Below, in pieces: positions 10,657-19,589 of a stretch of 64,000 bases of DNA. How positions within the stretch are numbered: the stretch's first letter is position 1; every line of letters begins with the position of its first letter. The translations under genes and the position numbers were made by a program. The notes below the pieces were generated by a model. That model saw only the letters and a list, made by a program, of their open reading frames with translations, searched no databases and was not told the origin of the DNA. This DNA comes from DSWT01 sp035373625 (GTDB lineage: Bacteria > Chloroflexota > Anaerolineae > B4-G1 > SLSP01). The stretch lies in contig DAOSNS010000006.1 in NCBI GenBank assembly GCA_035373625.1, positions 62,001 to 126,000 of the forward strand, given 5' to 3'.

Positions 10657-10821
10657 TTACTTTGTCGTCTTACGTATCTGTATGGCGTATAGCAGGGTGC
10701 CGATCACGATGCCGATGATGGCGCCCTCGATCGCGTCTAGCCAGCCGGTCCAACGCGAGATGAGGTAGCCGACAATGGCTCCCGCCAGACCCATTATTCC
10801 GATCCAATATCCAGGTTTCAT
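10657..10821 (-). CDS. Small two-helix membrane protein (54 aa)
   Basis: A 54-codon gene starts MKPGYWIGIMG behind a strong AGGAGG Shine-Dalgarno. Two glycine-rich hydrophobic stretches (about residues 5-22 and 32-47) are separated by a short polar loop, and the C-terminus is basic (QIRKTTK). It resembles GlsB/YeaQ-type small stress membrane proteins in size and composition, but I cannot assign the family. It lies 45 bp upstream of the giant secreted protein on the same strand and downstream of a near-perfect promoter, so the two may be cotranscribed. A longer overlapping minus-strand frame from 10879 lacks this hydrophobic pattern and ribosome-binding site. Confidence 0.65.
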   Translation of the reverse strand: MKPGYWIGIMGLAGAIVGYLISRWTGWLDAIEGAIIGIVIGTLLYAIQIRKTTK

Positions 10822-10938
10822 GGCTGTCCTCCTTTTGAAAAGTCATTTGAATGTTGCAATGTCGGAACGTTATTTCCATCCGACCACCGGTGAGATTAAT
10901 GCGGAATTTCTTTAGAGAATTGAAAATCCCGTACCTGA

Positions 10939-10967
10939 ATTATATCTTGCCATAATGGCTATGTCAA
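10939..10967 (-). promoter_or_regulatory. Consensus sigma70-type promoter
   Basis: Read on the minus strand: TTGACA, 17-bp spacer, TATAAT, a full match to both hexamers. It sits about 118 bp upstream of the 54-aa gene and can serve that gene and the giant secreted protein. Confidence 0.8.
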
Positions 10968-11046
10968 TGACTATAAGATTCTGTCCGTGACGCAAAACGT
11001 TGGAACTAGGGGCACATCGGGAGCGTCATGAATGTGGAGGTGAAAA

Positions 11047-11814
11047 ATGAAGATGAAAACCTTGCTATTCATATATCTTGCCCTGATGATGACGCTCACG
11101 GCCTGTGGGGTGGGGGACGCGGCCGGCAGCACTGCACCCCTCGAAGGCGAATGGACACTGCTGACGTTGAACAATGCGCCCTTGCTGGCGGGTTCGACGA
11201 TCAACGTGAGGTTTGAAGATGACAAAATCACCGGCTATAGCGGGTGCAACAGTTATGGCGGAACATACACAGCAAAGAACACGACTCTTCAACTTGGGGA
11301 GATCGCTGTGACGTTGATGGCTTGCCTGGATGATGGTGTGATGATGCAAGAGCAAGCCTATTTGAAGGCGCTGTCAAGCGTGGCCAGGTTCCGCCTGGAT
11401 GGGGACCGTCTGGAACTGTTGGATGCGTCCGGCGCGCCTCTCCTCACTTATATCCACCAGGAAGCGTTTACAGGTGATCCGGCGGCACTGATCGGGACCA
11501 ACTGGAAACTGTTGACCCTGAACGGCAGCCCATTGGACGAAACCCTCTCGTTCACCCTGGCCTTCACACAGAATCGCTACAGCGGCCTGGCCGGGTGTCG
11601 CCACTTCGAGGGTGACTATCAGGCTGGCGATGGCGACATCGCTTTCCCAATGATAACAATGGTTGAAGCCACGTGTCCCGATGCGGACGATGCTTACTGG
11701 GCGTTGGAAGGTCGCTTCACCGATGCGCTGAGCTGGGCGCGTCACTGGCGCATCGTCAACGGCCAACTCGAAATCCGCACCATGCGTGGCGAGGTATTGG
11801 TCTTCGCGCCATAA
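11047..11814 (+). CDS. Lipoprotein with two META (HslJ-like) domains
   Basis: The 255-residue precursor has a signal peptide ending in the lipobox LTAC (Cys20), so the mature protein should be lipid-anchored outside the membrane. Two META/HslJ domains follow (about 30-135 and 145-253). Each opens with a W-x-L-L-T-L-N strand (GEWTLLTLNNAPL; TNWKLLTLNGSPL) and contains a GC[NR] turn (SGCNSYGG; AGCRHFEG). META domains occur in heat-shock or envelope stress proteins such as HslJ; the biochemical role is unknown. The start is set by GGAGGTG five bases upstream. It is divergent from the small membrane gene. Confidence 0.85.
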   Translation: MKMKTLLFIYLALMMTLTACGVGDAAGSTAPLEGEWTLLTLNNAPLLAGSTINVRFEDDKITGYSGCNSYGGTYTAKNTTLQLGEIAVTLMACLDDGVMMQEQAYLKALSSVARFRLDGDRLELLDASGAPLLTYIHQEAFTGDPAALIGTNWKLLTLNGSPLDETLSFTLAFTQNRYSGLAGCRHFEGDYQAGDGDIAFPMITMVEATCPDADDAYWALEGRFTDALSWARHWRIVNGQLEIRTMRGEVLVFAP

Positions 11815-11931
11815 GTGTTGATGGCTTTGTCGGAGCTTTGACGGCGCCCAATCCCATAAAACCGTTACCGGCTTATGCGGGCGCGGAGCTTGTGGGCCTG
11901 AAGCCGCAAAAACAGTCCTGTCATGCCGCGG

Positions 11932-12948
11932 TTATCGCTTCAATACCGCGCCAGCCGCAATGGGATCGAAGCCTTCCGGCCATTGCGTGGTTTCGTCGTA
12001 GGTGGCGTCGCGCAGACGGCTCCAAGTCAGACGTGTGTCCTGCAGATTGGCGCCGCACAGGTCGGTATAGGCCAGATTCGCGCCCCGTAACTCACAGCCT
12101 ACCAGTTGTGCCCCCACCAGACTGGCGCCCATCAGATTAGCCGTCCCCATAAATGCCCATTCCAAATGGGCGCGCGTGAGGTTGGCCTCGCTCAGGTTTG
12201 CTCCGGCCAGCTTGGCACTGACCATGTGAGCTTCTTGCAAGTCGGCCTGCGTCAGATTGGCGCGGCTGAGATGGGTGGCGACCAGGAACACTCGCTTCAT
12301 GCGCGCTTCGGTCAGGTTGGCATCACCCAGATGCGCCCATTCCAGGTGCGCGTGTTCCAAATAGGCGTGCTCCAGGTGCGCACCGGCCAGATGGGCTTCG
12401 ACCAGGAAGGCACCGTTGAGCCGCACGCCCGTCAAATCGGCCTCAGATAGGAACAGGACCGCCGATTCCTGAGTAACCAATCCGGCCTCATATAAAAACT
12501 GTAGCACTTGACCTTTGCTGGTCCCATCGTCGTTGAGGGTATGCAATATCGCCAATGTTTGTTCGCGGGCGATGTTGCGTACCTCGCTGGTAGGCGGGGC
12601 AGTTCGCAATCCCTGATAGATCAACAGGTCGTTCATGCGGGTGAAGTAGGCTTCCAAAAGTCTGGCCGTGTCGGGCGGCATCATAGAATCCATGAAGCCA
12701 GGCAACCCGCAGAATTCGTAAAAAGGCACGCCGGTCAAAAGGCGGCTGAGGCGATCACAGCTTTCGAGTATCCGTTCACGGCTGTCGTCGAGGGCCGGCG
12801 TACTGCCATGTTCCAACGTCTGGGCAAGGTTCTCGGTGAGCCGATGCTGGAGGACCTGCACCTCATGGATCCGTGGGTGGTCCTTGCCCAGCACATTGAT
12901 CAGCTTTTGCATTCCCAGCCGATAGTGATAAAAATAAGCTTGTTTCAT
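11932..12948 (-). CDS. Pentapeptide-repeat protein with helical N-terminal domain
   Basis: Residues about 165-330 are tandem pentapeptide repeats of the A(D/N/H)LxxA type, which fold as a right-handed quadrilateral beta-helix. The first 160 residues are helical, including LSRLLTGVPFYEFCG; similar N-termini occur in Chloroflexi proteins with signalling or STAND-type architectures, so this part may be an interaction module. No catalytic motif is visible. No good Shine-Dalgarno precedes the ATG, so the start is less certain. It is monocistronic and convergent with the META lipoprotein gene. The function is not known; pentapeptide proteins range from gyrase-protecting DNA mimics to scaffolds. Confidence 0.75.
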   Translation of the reverse strand: MKQAYFYHYRLGMQKLINVLGKDHPRIHEVQVLQHRLTENLAQTLEHGSTPALDDSRERILESCDRLSRLLTGVPFYEFCGLPGFMDSMMPPDTARLLEAYFTRMNDLLIYQGLRTAPPTSEVRNIAREQTLAILHTLNDDGTSKGQVLQFLYEAGLVTQESAVLFLSEADLTGVRLNGAFLVEAHLAGAHLEHAYLEHAHLEWAHLGDANLTEARMKRVFLVATHLSRANLTQADLQEAHMVSAKLAGANLSEANLTRAHLEWAFMGTANLMGASLVGAQLVGCELRGANLAYTDLCGANLQDTRLTWSRLRDATYDETTQWPEGFDPIAAGAVLKR

Positions 12949-13303
12949 TCTAACCAGATACCCTTATTCGGTCTGATTTACGTATATATCCAGAAGGCGC
13001 ATCAGCAGATTTGGCGGTAAGCAAATTTTGGGTCGGTTGACGGCCTATCATCTGCTGACAGGATAGAGAATTTATGTACATCTGGCCTATCCTGTACGCT
13101 ATCTCTAGTATAACCTACTCTTGCCAATAGGTCAAAGCGCAAAAAGGCGTATAATCAAGCTATGTTTGCATATCAACAGCGTGATTTTCTTTTTGAAAGA
13201 TTCAAGGGATTTTAATAGGAATTCGTCAACGAATTAAACGGATTTTGACGGATTCCCGATTCCTCTGAAAAAAACACAAAGGACACGAGTTACTCAGGAA
13301 GCA
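12949..13303. other. 355-bp region without a gene
   Basis: No credible coding sequence. It contains a 9-bp inverted repeat (ACAGGATAG 13058-13066 / CTATCCTGT 13087-13095), a TATAAT box on the plus strand (13150-13155) without a good -35, and a perfect 7-bp inverted repeat AATTCGT-CA-ACGAATT (13220-13235), operator-like, about 70 bp before the sugar kinase gene. Confidence 0.5.
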
Positions 13304-14242
13304 ATGGCCCATAATCTACAAATCATCGGTCTAGGCATGTGTACGTTGGATGTGCTGATCCGTTGCACCGAGCTACCTACATGGGAGCGCGGCGGAACGC
13401 GGATCAAGGCTCTTGGTTTTGACGGTGGGGGGCCGGTAGGTACCGCCATGGTCGCCGCGGCCAGGCTGGGCGCGCGCGTGGGCTTTATCGGCTCCGCCGG
13501 TAACGATGCCCCTGCCGAATTCAAACTGCGCTCCATGCGCGACTGTGGCGTGGATTTGAGCCGTATGGTCTACCGCGACGCGCCCGAAGATCAACTCGTC
13601 GTCGTCAACATCCATGCGGAGACGGGTGAACGCATTTTCTCAGGTGTACAGCGCTGGGGAGAAGGCCAGATTCGCCCGGAAGAGCTGGACCGCGAGTACA
13701 TCACGGCAGCGGACTATTTGCATCTGGACGGTTATCACAATGCGGCGGCGCTCCAGGCTGCCCGGTGGATGAAAGCCGCCGGCAAAATCGTATCGCTGGA
13801 TGGCCACAAGACCGATGGCCCGGTGGGTGAGCATCTCCGCCGCCTGCTTCCTTACGTGGATGTGCTCATCAGTGGTTCGGGGTTTGCGCGCGGACTGACC
13901 GGTATTGCCGATCTATGGGAAGCGGGCGCTGCGATTCTGACGCTGGGGCCGCGCATCTTTGTGCAGACCGAAGGCATGGACGGCAGTTATACGATCACGG
14001 CGGACGAGCAATTTCACACACCGGCATTTCCCGTGCAGGTCATAGACACGACCGGCGCTGGGGATGTGTTTCACGGCGCGTATCTTGTCGGTCTGCTGCA
14101 CGGCTGGAATTTGCGGCAGATCGCGCTCTTTGCGACCGCGGTTTCAGCGCTCAAGTGTACGCGCTTGGGTGGGCGGGGTGGTATACCGGATTTTCCCGCC
14201 GTGATGACATTCTTGCGTGAGCGTGGTGTTGTTATAGAATAG
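13304..14242 (+). CDS. PfkB-family sugar kinase
   Basis: 312 residues, the usual length for ribokinase/PfkB enzymes, which transfer the ATP gamma-phosphate to a sugar or nucleoside hydroxyl. The N-terminal GGGPVGTAMVAAARLG region and C-terminal signature DTTGAGDVFHGAY (248-260, catalytic base D254) are present. AGGAAG precedes the ATG. It is the first gene of a same-strand cluster with a class II aldolase and a tungsten oxidoreductase, which suggests phosphorylation of a ketose or ketose phosphate before aldol cleavage. The sugar cannot be read from sequence. Confidence 0.9.
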   Translation: MAHNLQIIGLGMCTLDVLIRCTELPTWERGGTRIKALGFDGGGPVGTAMVAAARLGARVGFIGSAGNDAPAEFKLRSMRDCGVDLSRMVYRDAPEDQLVVVNIHAETGERIFSGVQRWGEGQIRPEELDREYITAADYLHLDGYHNAAALQAARWMKAAGKIVSLDGHKTDGPVGEHLRRLLPYVDVLISGSGFARGLTGIADLWEAGAAILTLGPRIFVQTEGMDGSYTITADEQFHTPAFPVQVIDTTGAGDVFHGAYLVGLLHGWNLRQIALFATAVSALKCTRLGGRGGIPDFPAVMTFLRERGVVIE

Positions 14243-14310
14243 TTCTTCTCTTCTTTTAATCCGCTTCATCCGTTAAAACTGTTGACATTAGCAAAGGAGG
14301 CAATCAGAAT

Positions 14311-15162
14311 ATGGCACTCGTTTCAATTTTCCCTTATCTCAAACGGGCACAACAATACCATTATGCCCTTCCTCTCTTCGATATGGCCGATATGTACGGT
14401 GTTGATGGGCTGCTGGCAGCACTGGAGGAGAAACGCGCGTCGGCGATCATCGCCATCTATGCAGGGTGGCTGGATCAGCCGAACATCCGCGCGTTCGCGG
14501 CGTACATTCGCACGCGCGCCGAGGCGGCAAGCGTGCCGGTGTCGCTGATGTTAGATCACGGCGGCAGCTTTGAGCAATGCATCAAAGCCATTGCGTATGG
14601 GTTCACCGATGTTATGTACGATGGTTCCCGCTTGCCGCTTGAAGAGAACATCGCCAACACGCGCGCTGTCGTGCGCGCCGCGCATGCCGTTGGGTTGGCC
14701 GTTGAGGCGGAATTGGGGCATGTCGGTTCTGGCAGTGAGTATCAGGAATTCGGCGCGCAACGCAAGGGCTTCACCAATCCCGACGACGTGGAACGCTTTG
14801 TGGCGGAAACCGGTGTGGACATTCTGGCGATTGCCATCGGCACCGCCCATGGCCTGTACGCCGGCGAGCCGCACCTCGACCTGGACCTGCTCCGCGAGAT
14901 TCGCTCACGGGTAGACATTCCCCTTGCATTACACGGCGGCTCCGGCTGTTCCGATGAACAATTCCGCGCCGTTATCGCTGCCGGCATTACAAAAATCAAC
15001 GTGGCGACCGACCTCTTCGTCACCACGGCACGACGCCTTACCGAAGCGGCGCGCGCGGAGGATGCCGTGGAATACTTTGCTTTCGGCAAGGTCGCCGTAG
15101 CATCGTTCCAGGAGCGTTGTGGCCACTACCTTGACGTTTTTGGTGCGACAGGGAACGGGTAA
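14311..15162 (+). CDS. Class II (Zn) fructose/tagatose-bisphosphate aldolase family protein
   Basis: 283 residues, matching the FbaA/GatY/KbaY length. These Zn enzymes split ketose (bis)phosphates into DHAP and an aldehyde. Catalytic D82 and Zn ligand H83 lie in LDHGGS; the other ligands fit H180 (IGTAHGLY) and H208 (ALHGGSG). DGSRLPLEENI and AELGHVGSGS are family motifs, and GITKINVATDL is the phosphate-binding region. Small departures from consensus (LDHGGS for LDHG, VMYDGS for VMIDGS) hint at a non-standard ketose. A strong AAAGGAGG lies 10 bases before the ATG. Sits 68 bp after the kinase gene. Confidence 0.88.
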   Translation: MALVSIFPYLKRAQQYHYALPLFDMADMYGVDGLLAALEEKRASAIIAIYAGWLDQPNIRAFAAYIRTRAEAASVPVSLMLDHGGSFEQCIKAIAYGFTDVMYDGSRLPLEENIANTRAVVRAAHAVGLAVEAELGHVGSGSEYQEFGAQRKGFTNPDDVERFVAETGVDILAIAIGTAHGLYAGEPHLDLDLLREIRSRVDIPLALHGGSGCSDEQFRAVIAAGITKINVATDLFVTTARRLTEAARAEDAVEYFAFGKVAVASFQERCGHYLDVFGATGNG

Positions 15163-15244
15163 CGGGGTGACAAGGTATGGCCGATGAGATTGAGCCGACC
15201 TTGTTTTTCATTATCACTAATCACTTATTGGGAGGAGGTTACAA

Positions 15245-17107
15245 ATGTACGGTTACACGGGAAAAATTCTGAGGGTTGATCTGACCACGGGGACTTTGGA
15301 CGTCGAACAACCGCCGGAATCTTTCTACCGGCGCTATCTGGGGGGAAATGGATTCATCGGCTATTACCTGCTCAAGGAATTGCCCGCCAACGTGGATCCG
15401 CTCGGCCCGGACAATCTGTTGATTTTCGCCGCCGGCCCGATGACCGGTGTGCCGATTGCCGGTTCCGGGCGCAGCGCGGTGGGCGGCAAGTCGCCGTTGA
15501 CCGGCGGTTACGGTGAATCCGACGTGGGCGGCTTCTTCGGTGCGGAGATGCGGCGCGCGGGCTTCGATGCCGTCGTGATACGCGGCAAGGCGCCATCCCC
15601 CGTCTACCTGTGGCTGCACGATGGCAAGGCCGAACTCCGCCCGGCAGATCATCTGTGGGGCAAGAGCACCGCCGAGACGCAGGAAGCCGTGCGCGCCGAA
15701 TTGGGCGCGAAAAACGCCCGCATGGCGTTGATCGGCCCGGGCGGCGAGAAGCTGGTGCGCTATGCCTGCATCATCAACGATCTCAAACATGCTGCCGGGC
15801 GCACCGGCCTGGGCGCCGTGATGGGGTCGAAAAACCTCAAATGTGTGGCAGCGTTGGGGCGAACGGCAGTACCGGTGGCCGATGAGGAGGGGGTGAAGGC
15901 GCTCTCCAGGTCTATGGTAGATACCTGGAAAGACAAGGCCTGGGGAATGCACGAACTGGGGACGGCCGGCGGCCTTACCGGCCTGAGCCGCGTGGGGGCC
16001 CTGCCCACCCGCAACTTTCAGGATGGGCAGTTCGAGGGTGCGGAAAAGATCGGCGGCGAGGCCATGCGCGATACCATCTTGATTGACCGTGGTGGCTGCT
16101 ATGCCTGTCCTATCCGCTGCAAGCGCGTGGTTGAAGTCCACGATGATGAATACGACGTGGACCCGATCTACGGTGGGCCGGAGTACGAGACGCTCGGCGC
16201 GCTCGGCTCCGTCTGCGGCGTGGACGATCTGCGCGCCGTGGCCAAGGCCAACGCATTGTGCAACGCTTACAGCCTCGATACGATTTCCACCGGCATGGTG
16301 ATTGCTTTTGCGATGGAGTGTTTCGAGAACGAGCTGCTCTCGCCGGAAGACACCGGTGGCCTGGAACTGCGTTTTGGCAACGGCAAAGCGATGGTCGAGA
16401 TGGTGCGTCGGATCGGTGAGCGTGAGGGGTTGGGGGATCTGCTGGCCGAAGGTTCGACGTTCGCAGCGCAGAAAATCGGCCGGGGGGCGGAGGCGTATGT
16501 CATCAACGTCAAGGGGCAGCCTTTCCCAATGCATGAATGTCGCACACGGCACGGACAGGCGCTCGGCTACGCCGTCTCACCGACCGGCGCCGACCACATG
16601 CACAATATGTGGGATGAAGAGTTCGCCCGCGATCCGGTTGGCGAGCAGGCATACAGCGTGGGGGTTTACGAACCGATTCCTCCCACCGTGTTGAACGCTG
16701 CCAAAGTCCGCGCTTACACCAATACCACTAACTGGCAATGGTTGAAGAACAGCCTGACCTTGTGCATGTTTGTCCCCTGGTCCGATGATGAGATCATCGA
16801 AATCGTGCGCGCGATCACCGGTTGGAAGGTCAGCAAGTGGGAGCTACTCAAGATCGGCGAGCGCGGCGTGACGTTGGCGCGCCTCTTCAACCTGCGCGAG
16901 GGACTGACGCGCGCAGATGATACCTTGCCCGCGCGGATGGCACGCTATCACGTCACCAGCACGCTCAACGAGAAGCCGGTGCTGCCCGAAGTGCTCGACG
17001 AGGCCATCTCCCTGTTCTACGGCATGATGGGTTGGGACCCCCAAACCGGTGTCCCGACGGACGGCAAACTCCATGAGCTGGATATTGCCTGGGCACGGCA
17101 AAGCTGA
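15245..17107 (+). CDS. Tungsten-dependent aldehyde:ferredoxin oxidoreductase family protein
   Basis: 620 residues, the family length. AOR-family enzymes oxidise aldehydes to acids and reduce ferredoxin through a W-bis-pyranopterin and one [4Fe-4S] cluster. The cluster cysteines are visible: C285, C288 and C292 in GGCYACPIRC and C507 in SLTLCMF. The N-terminal GYTGKILRVDLTTG, GRTGLGAVMGSKNLK and SPTGADHMHN segments are typical. GGGAGGAGG precedes the ATG. Placed after the kinase and aldolase, it could oxidise the aldehyde released by the aldolase, as GAPOR does with glyceraldehyde-3-phosphate; AOR, GOR or GAPOR subtype cannot be decided here. Confidence 0.9.
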   Translation: MYGYTGKILRVDLTTGTLDVEQPPESFYRRYLGGNGFIGYYLLKELPANVDPLGPDNLLIFAAGPMTGVPIAGSGRSAVGGKSPLTGGYGESDVGGFFGAEMRRAGFDAVVIRGKAPSPVYLWLHDGKAELRPADHLWGKSTAETQEAVRAELGAKNARMALIGPGGEKLVRYACIINDLKHAAGRTGLGAVMGSKNLKCVAALGRTAVPVADEEGVKALSRSMVDTWKDKAWGMHELGTAGGLTGLSRVGALPTRNFQDGQFEGAEKIGGEAMRDTILIDRGGCYACPIRCKRVVEVHDDEYDVDPIYGGPEYETLGALGSVCGVDDLRAVAKANALCNAYSLDTISTGMVIAFAMECFENELLSPEDTGGLELRFGNGKAMVEMVRRIGEREGLGDLLAEGSTFAAQKIGRGAEAYVINVKGQPFPMHECRTRHGQALGYAVSPTGADHMHNMWDEEFARDPVGEQAYSVGVYEPIPPTVLNAAKVRAYTNTTNWQWLKNSLTLCMFVPWSDDEIIEIVRAITGWKVSKWELLKIGERGVTLARLFNLREGLTRADDTLPARMARYHVTSTLNEKPVLPEVLDEAISLFYGMMGWDPQTGVPTDGKLHELDIAWARQS

Positions 17108-17188
17108 CACTTTGCATGTAAAACGAACTGTCCCAGACAAGAGAAAAGCCTTACTGGAAACTCTATTTCCAGCCGCCTTTGTAACCGT

Positions 17189-17212
17189 AGCCCGCCGATT
17201 TATCGGCGGGCT
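17189..17212. repeat. Palindrome downstream of the oxidoreductase gene (REP-like or terminator)
   Basis: A perfect 11-bp inverted repeat (AGCCCGCCGAT / ATCGGCGGGCT) with a TT loop lies 80 bp after the AOR stop. It has no clear T-run, so it may be a dispersed REP-type element or an mRNA 3' end stabiliser. The rest of 17108-17492 has no gene apart from the promoter and leader listed next. Confidence 0.5.
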
Positions 17213-17246
17213 GTATTGTGTTACACCCGCCCCGGTGGGGGTGCAT

Positions 17247-17275
17247 TTGCCGCCAGTGACGCTGGATGCTATAAT
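17247..17275 (+). promoter_or_regulatory. Promoter of the conflict island
   Basis: TTGCCG, 17-bp spacer, TATAAT, with the extended -10 element TG one base before. It would drive the island from 17493 with a leader of about 210 nt. Confidence 0.65.
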
Positions 17276-17492
17276 CCATCCCGTGGCAACTGTTCAGCCT
17301 ACCGGGTGTCGTGCGGACCTCAATCCGCGCGCATCAGGCCCTGCAGATGCCGCTATGCTGGGAAACCGGCAAATTGTCCGGCAAATGGCCATCTGGCTTG
17401 CTGGACTGTGGCCCGGCGAACACCGGCTTGAGTAGATACCCGCGTTTGTTCTGATATCCGTGATGGTGTCAATCTTGACAAGGAGGTCAACC

Positions 17493-17699
17493 ATGGATCC
17501 CAGGATACTCGAACTGGCACACAAGATCGGCACGTTTCTATCGAAGCGGCCCCAGACTTGGCGAATCGCCCGCTTGTGGGATGAGGCCGAGGCCGCCGGT
17601 GTGACCGTCAGCGCCAGCGGGAACCGCTCCGTCGCCATCGGCGGGAGTGTGAGCGGGAGCGTGATTGTGACCGGGGATAAAAATGAGATCAAAAGATGA
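17493..17699 (+). CDS. Small adaptor-like protein with GSVIVTGD tag (copy 1)
   Basis: 68 residues: a helical N-terminal part (MDPRILELAHKIG...) and a C-terminal beta-rich tag SVAIGGSVSGSVIVTGDKN. AAGGAGG precedes the ATG. It overlaps the downstream ATPase start by ATGA, so translation is coupled. A second copy, nearly identical through the first 45 residues, lies at 19590, so this module brackets the ATPase gene. Similar short proteins with this tag accompany STAND/caspase conflict genes in Chloroflexi and resemble what Aravind and colleagues call effector-associated domains; that link is from general knowledge, not a search. An adaptor or recruitment role is inferred. Confidence 0.65.
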   Translation: MDPRILELAHKIGTFLSKRPQTWRIARLWDEAEAAGVTVSASGNRSVAIGGSVSGSVIVTGDKNEIKR

Positions 17700-19523
17700 G
17701 CGAACGCACCATCACCATCCAGGGTAACGCCCGAGGGACCGTCCTCATCACCGGCGACGGCAACCGCGTGACGCTCGGTCACGAACCCGGCGTCGCCTTC
17801 CGCCTGCTGGATGAGACCTTCCGCCAGCAGCAGGAGCACCGCGCCCTGGCCGATTTCTACAACGGCACGCGCCCCAACTGGGCCAACATCGCCCACGCCG
17901 ACGACGCCCCGCGCGACCTGCTCGACCGGCTGCTGGATTTTGTCTGCGCTGCGCAGCCCGAACAACGCGCCGCCGTGCTGACCGGCCTGAGCGGCGAAGG
18001 CAAGACCACGCTGCTCATGCGCCTGGCCTGGAAAGCCTCACAAGCCGGCTTTCTTGTCCTGTGGCGGCACTACGGCACGGTCGAAGCCCCCTATGAAAAG
18101 CCCTTCCAGGGCACACGGCGGGTGCTGATTTTTATGGACGACCTGCCCTACGTGGACGAACTGCCCCGCCTGATGAGCGACCTGAACGAAAGCGGCCTGC
18201 CCTTTGTGCTGCTCGGCACGGCACGCACCCACGAGTGGGCCAACAGCCCGTTGCGCACCGAGACCGCGCGCCTGGCGGCCTGGCAGGAATTCACCCTGGA
18301 ACGGCTCACCCCCAAAGAGGCCCAACGGCTGCTGCAAACCCTGGAGGAACGCAAAGCCCTGGGGACCCTGGCAGATAAATCCCCCTCAGCACGCCTGGAC
18401 TACCTGCTCGACCGCCTGCAGGCCGACGGCCAACTGCTCCCCGCCCTGCTCACCGCCTGCAAAGGCAAGGGCTTCGACGCCATCCTGGAAGATTTTTTCA
18501 GCCGCATGGAAGGGCGCTGGGGCGCAGAAAAGACCGATTTCCTGCTGCGCGGCTATGCCGGCATCGCCCTGGTGCATCGCTTTGGCTTCTGGACGAGCCG
18601 CCCGCTGCTGGCGCGTTTCCTGGACGTAGCGGAGCCTGCCCTCGCCCCGCGCCTGATTGCCCCCTTGCGCGGCGAACTGACCGACATCACCGAAGCGGAA
18701 CAGCGCCGCCTCTACACCCGTCACCCCTGGATTGCCGAACGTGCCCTCGGCTTGTTGTGCGGCCATCGCCTGCCCGAAGAGATTGACCTATACGCCGACC
18801 TGTTCCATGCCCTGAGCGTCCTGCTGGCGGAGACGTCCCGCCCGGAAGAGCGCAAGTTGTTAACTAAACTCCCGCTGGCTTTCAAATACCGCGGCGATTG
18901 GGCTACGGCCCGCCGCCTCTTCCCGCTTGCCAGCGCCGCCGACCCGAAACACGCGCCTGTTTGGCAGGCGTGGGCGCTGCTGGAGAAGGAGCAGGGGGAG
19001 ATCGCCAAGGCGCGGGAGTTGTTCGCGCGCGCCAGCGCCGCCGACCCGAAACACGCGCCTGTTTGGCAGGCGTGGGCGCTGCTGGNNNNNNNNNNNNNNN
19101 NNNNNNNNNNNNNNNNNNNNNNNNNNNNNNNNNNNNNNNNNNNNNNNNNNNNNNNNNNNNNNNNNNNNNNNNNNNNNNNNNNNNNAGAAGGAGCAGGGGG
19201 AGATCGCCAAGGCGCGGGAGTTGTTGGAAAGCGGCTTGCGGCGCGTCACTTACCGCCGCGGGCGCGCCCTGCTCCTTTCCACCCTGGGCAGTCTGCTGGC
19301 CGAGCAGGGCGATTACAACTCCGCCGAAGCCCATTTCCTCCAGGCGTTGAAACTGGATGAGAAAGACCCGCTCACCCACTACCACTTTGCCGTGCGGGTT
19401 CTGCTGCCCACCAACCGTCGCGAAGAAGCCTGCAAGCATTTACGCCGAGCCCTGGAATTGCGCCCGCGCAAAGCACGCGACCGTCAGCGTATCGAGCAAG
19501 CTCTGCGGAGAAATTGCCGCTGA
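17696..19523 (+). CDS. STAND-like P-loop ATPase with C-terminal TPR repeats (interrupted by assembly gap)
   Basis: The N-terminus carries the island's tag (ITIQGNARGTVLITGDGN, residues 6-23). A P-loop ATPase follows with Walker A GLSGEGKTT (97-105) and Walker B RVLIFMDD (142-149), then a helical region and 34-residue TPR units (ADPKHAPVWQAWALLEKEQG core). Two units before the gap are nearly identical at DNA level, 102 bp each. The 100-N placeholder (19086-19185) breaks the frame numerically, but the sequence after it continues the TPR pattern (KEQGEIAKARELLESG) to a stop at 19521-19523. This is one gene with an unknown number of collapsed repeats, not a frameshifted one. Probably a sensor/NTPase; no nuclease or peptidase domain is visible. 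Confidence 0.75.
18928..19085 (+). repeat. 102-bp tandem TPR-coding repeat truncated by the gap
   Basis: The unit starting GCCAGCGCCGCC recurs with 102-bp spacing (for example CAGCGCCG at 18931 and 19033) with almost no divergence. Near-identity of neighbouring units explains why assembly stopped here. Confidence 0.85.
19086..19185. other. Assembly gap (100 N)
   Basis: Exactly 100 N, a conventional placeholder of unknown true length, inside the TPR repeat region. Confidence 0.99.
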
Positions 19524-19589
19524 CCCTTGACAAAAGAGCGGATGGCTGAACAGCGCGGATACAACAAATCTTTATTCAGGAGGTCAACC

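Noticed and set aside
10657..10879. 69-aa frame starting at 10879
   Set aside because: Basic, His/Arg-rich product without ribosome-binding site; the overlapping 54-aa frame has AGGAGG and two TM segments.
13121..13155. Promoter TTGCCA...TATAAT before the sugar kinase
   Set aside because: The spacer is 23 bp, too long for a sigma70 promoter.
19186..19360. Frameshifted C-terminus of the TPR ATPase
   Set aside because: It results from counting the 100 placeholder N literally; another frame continues the TPR repeat.
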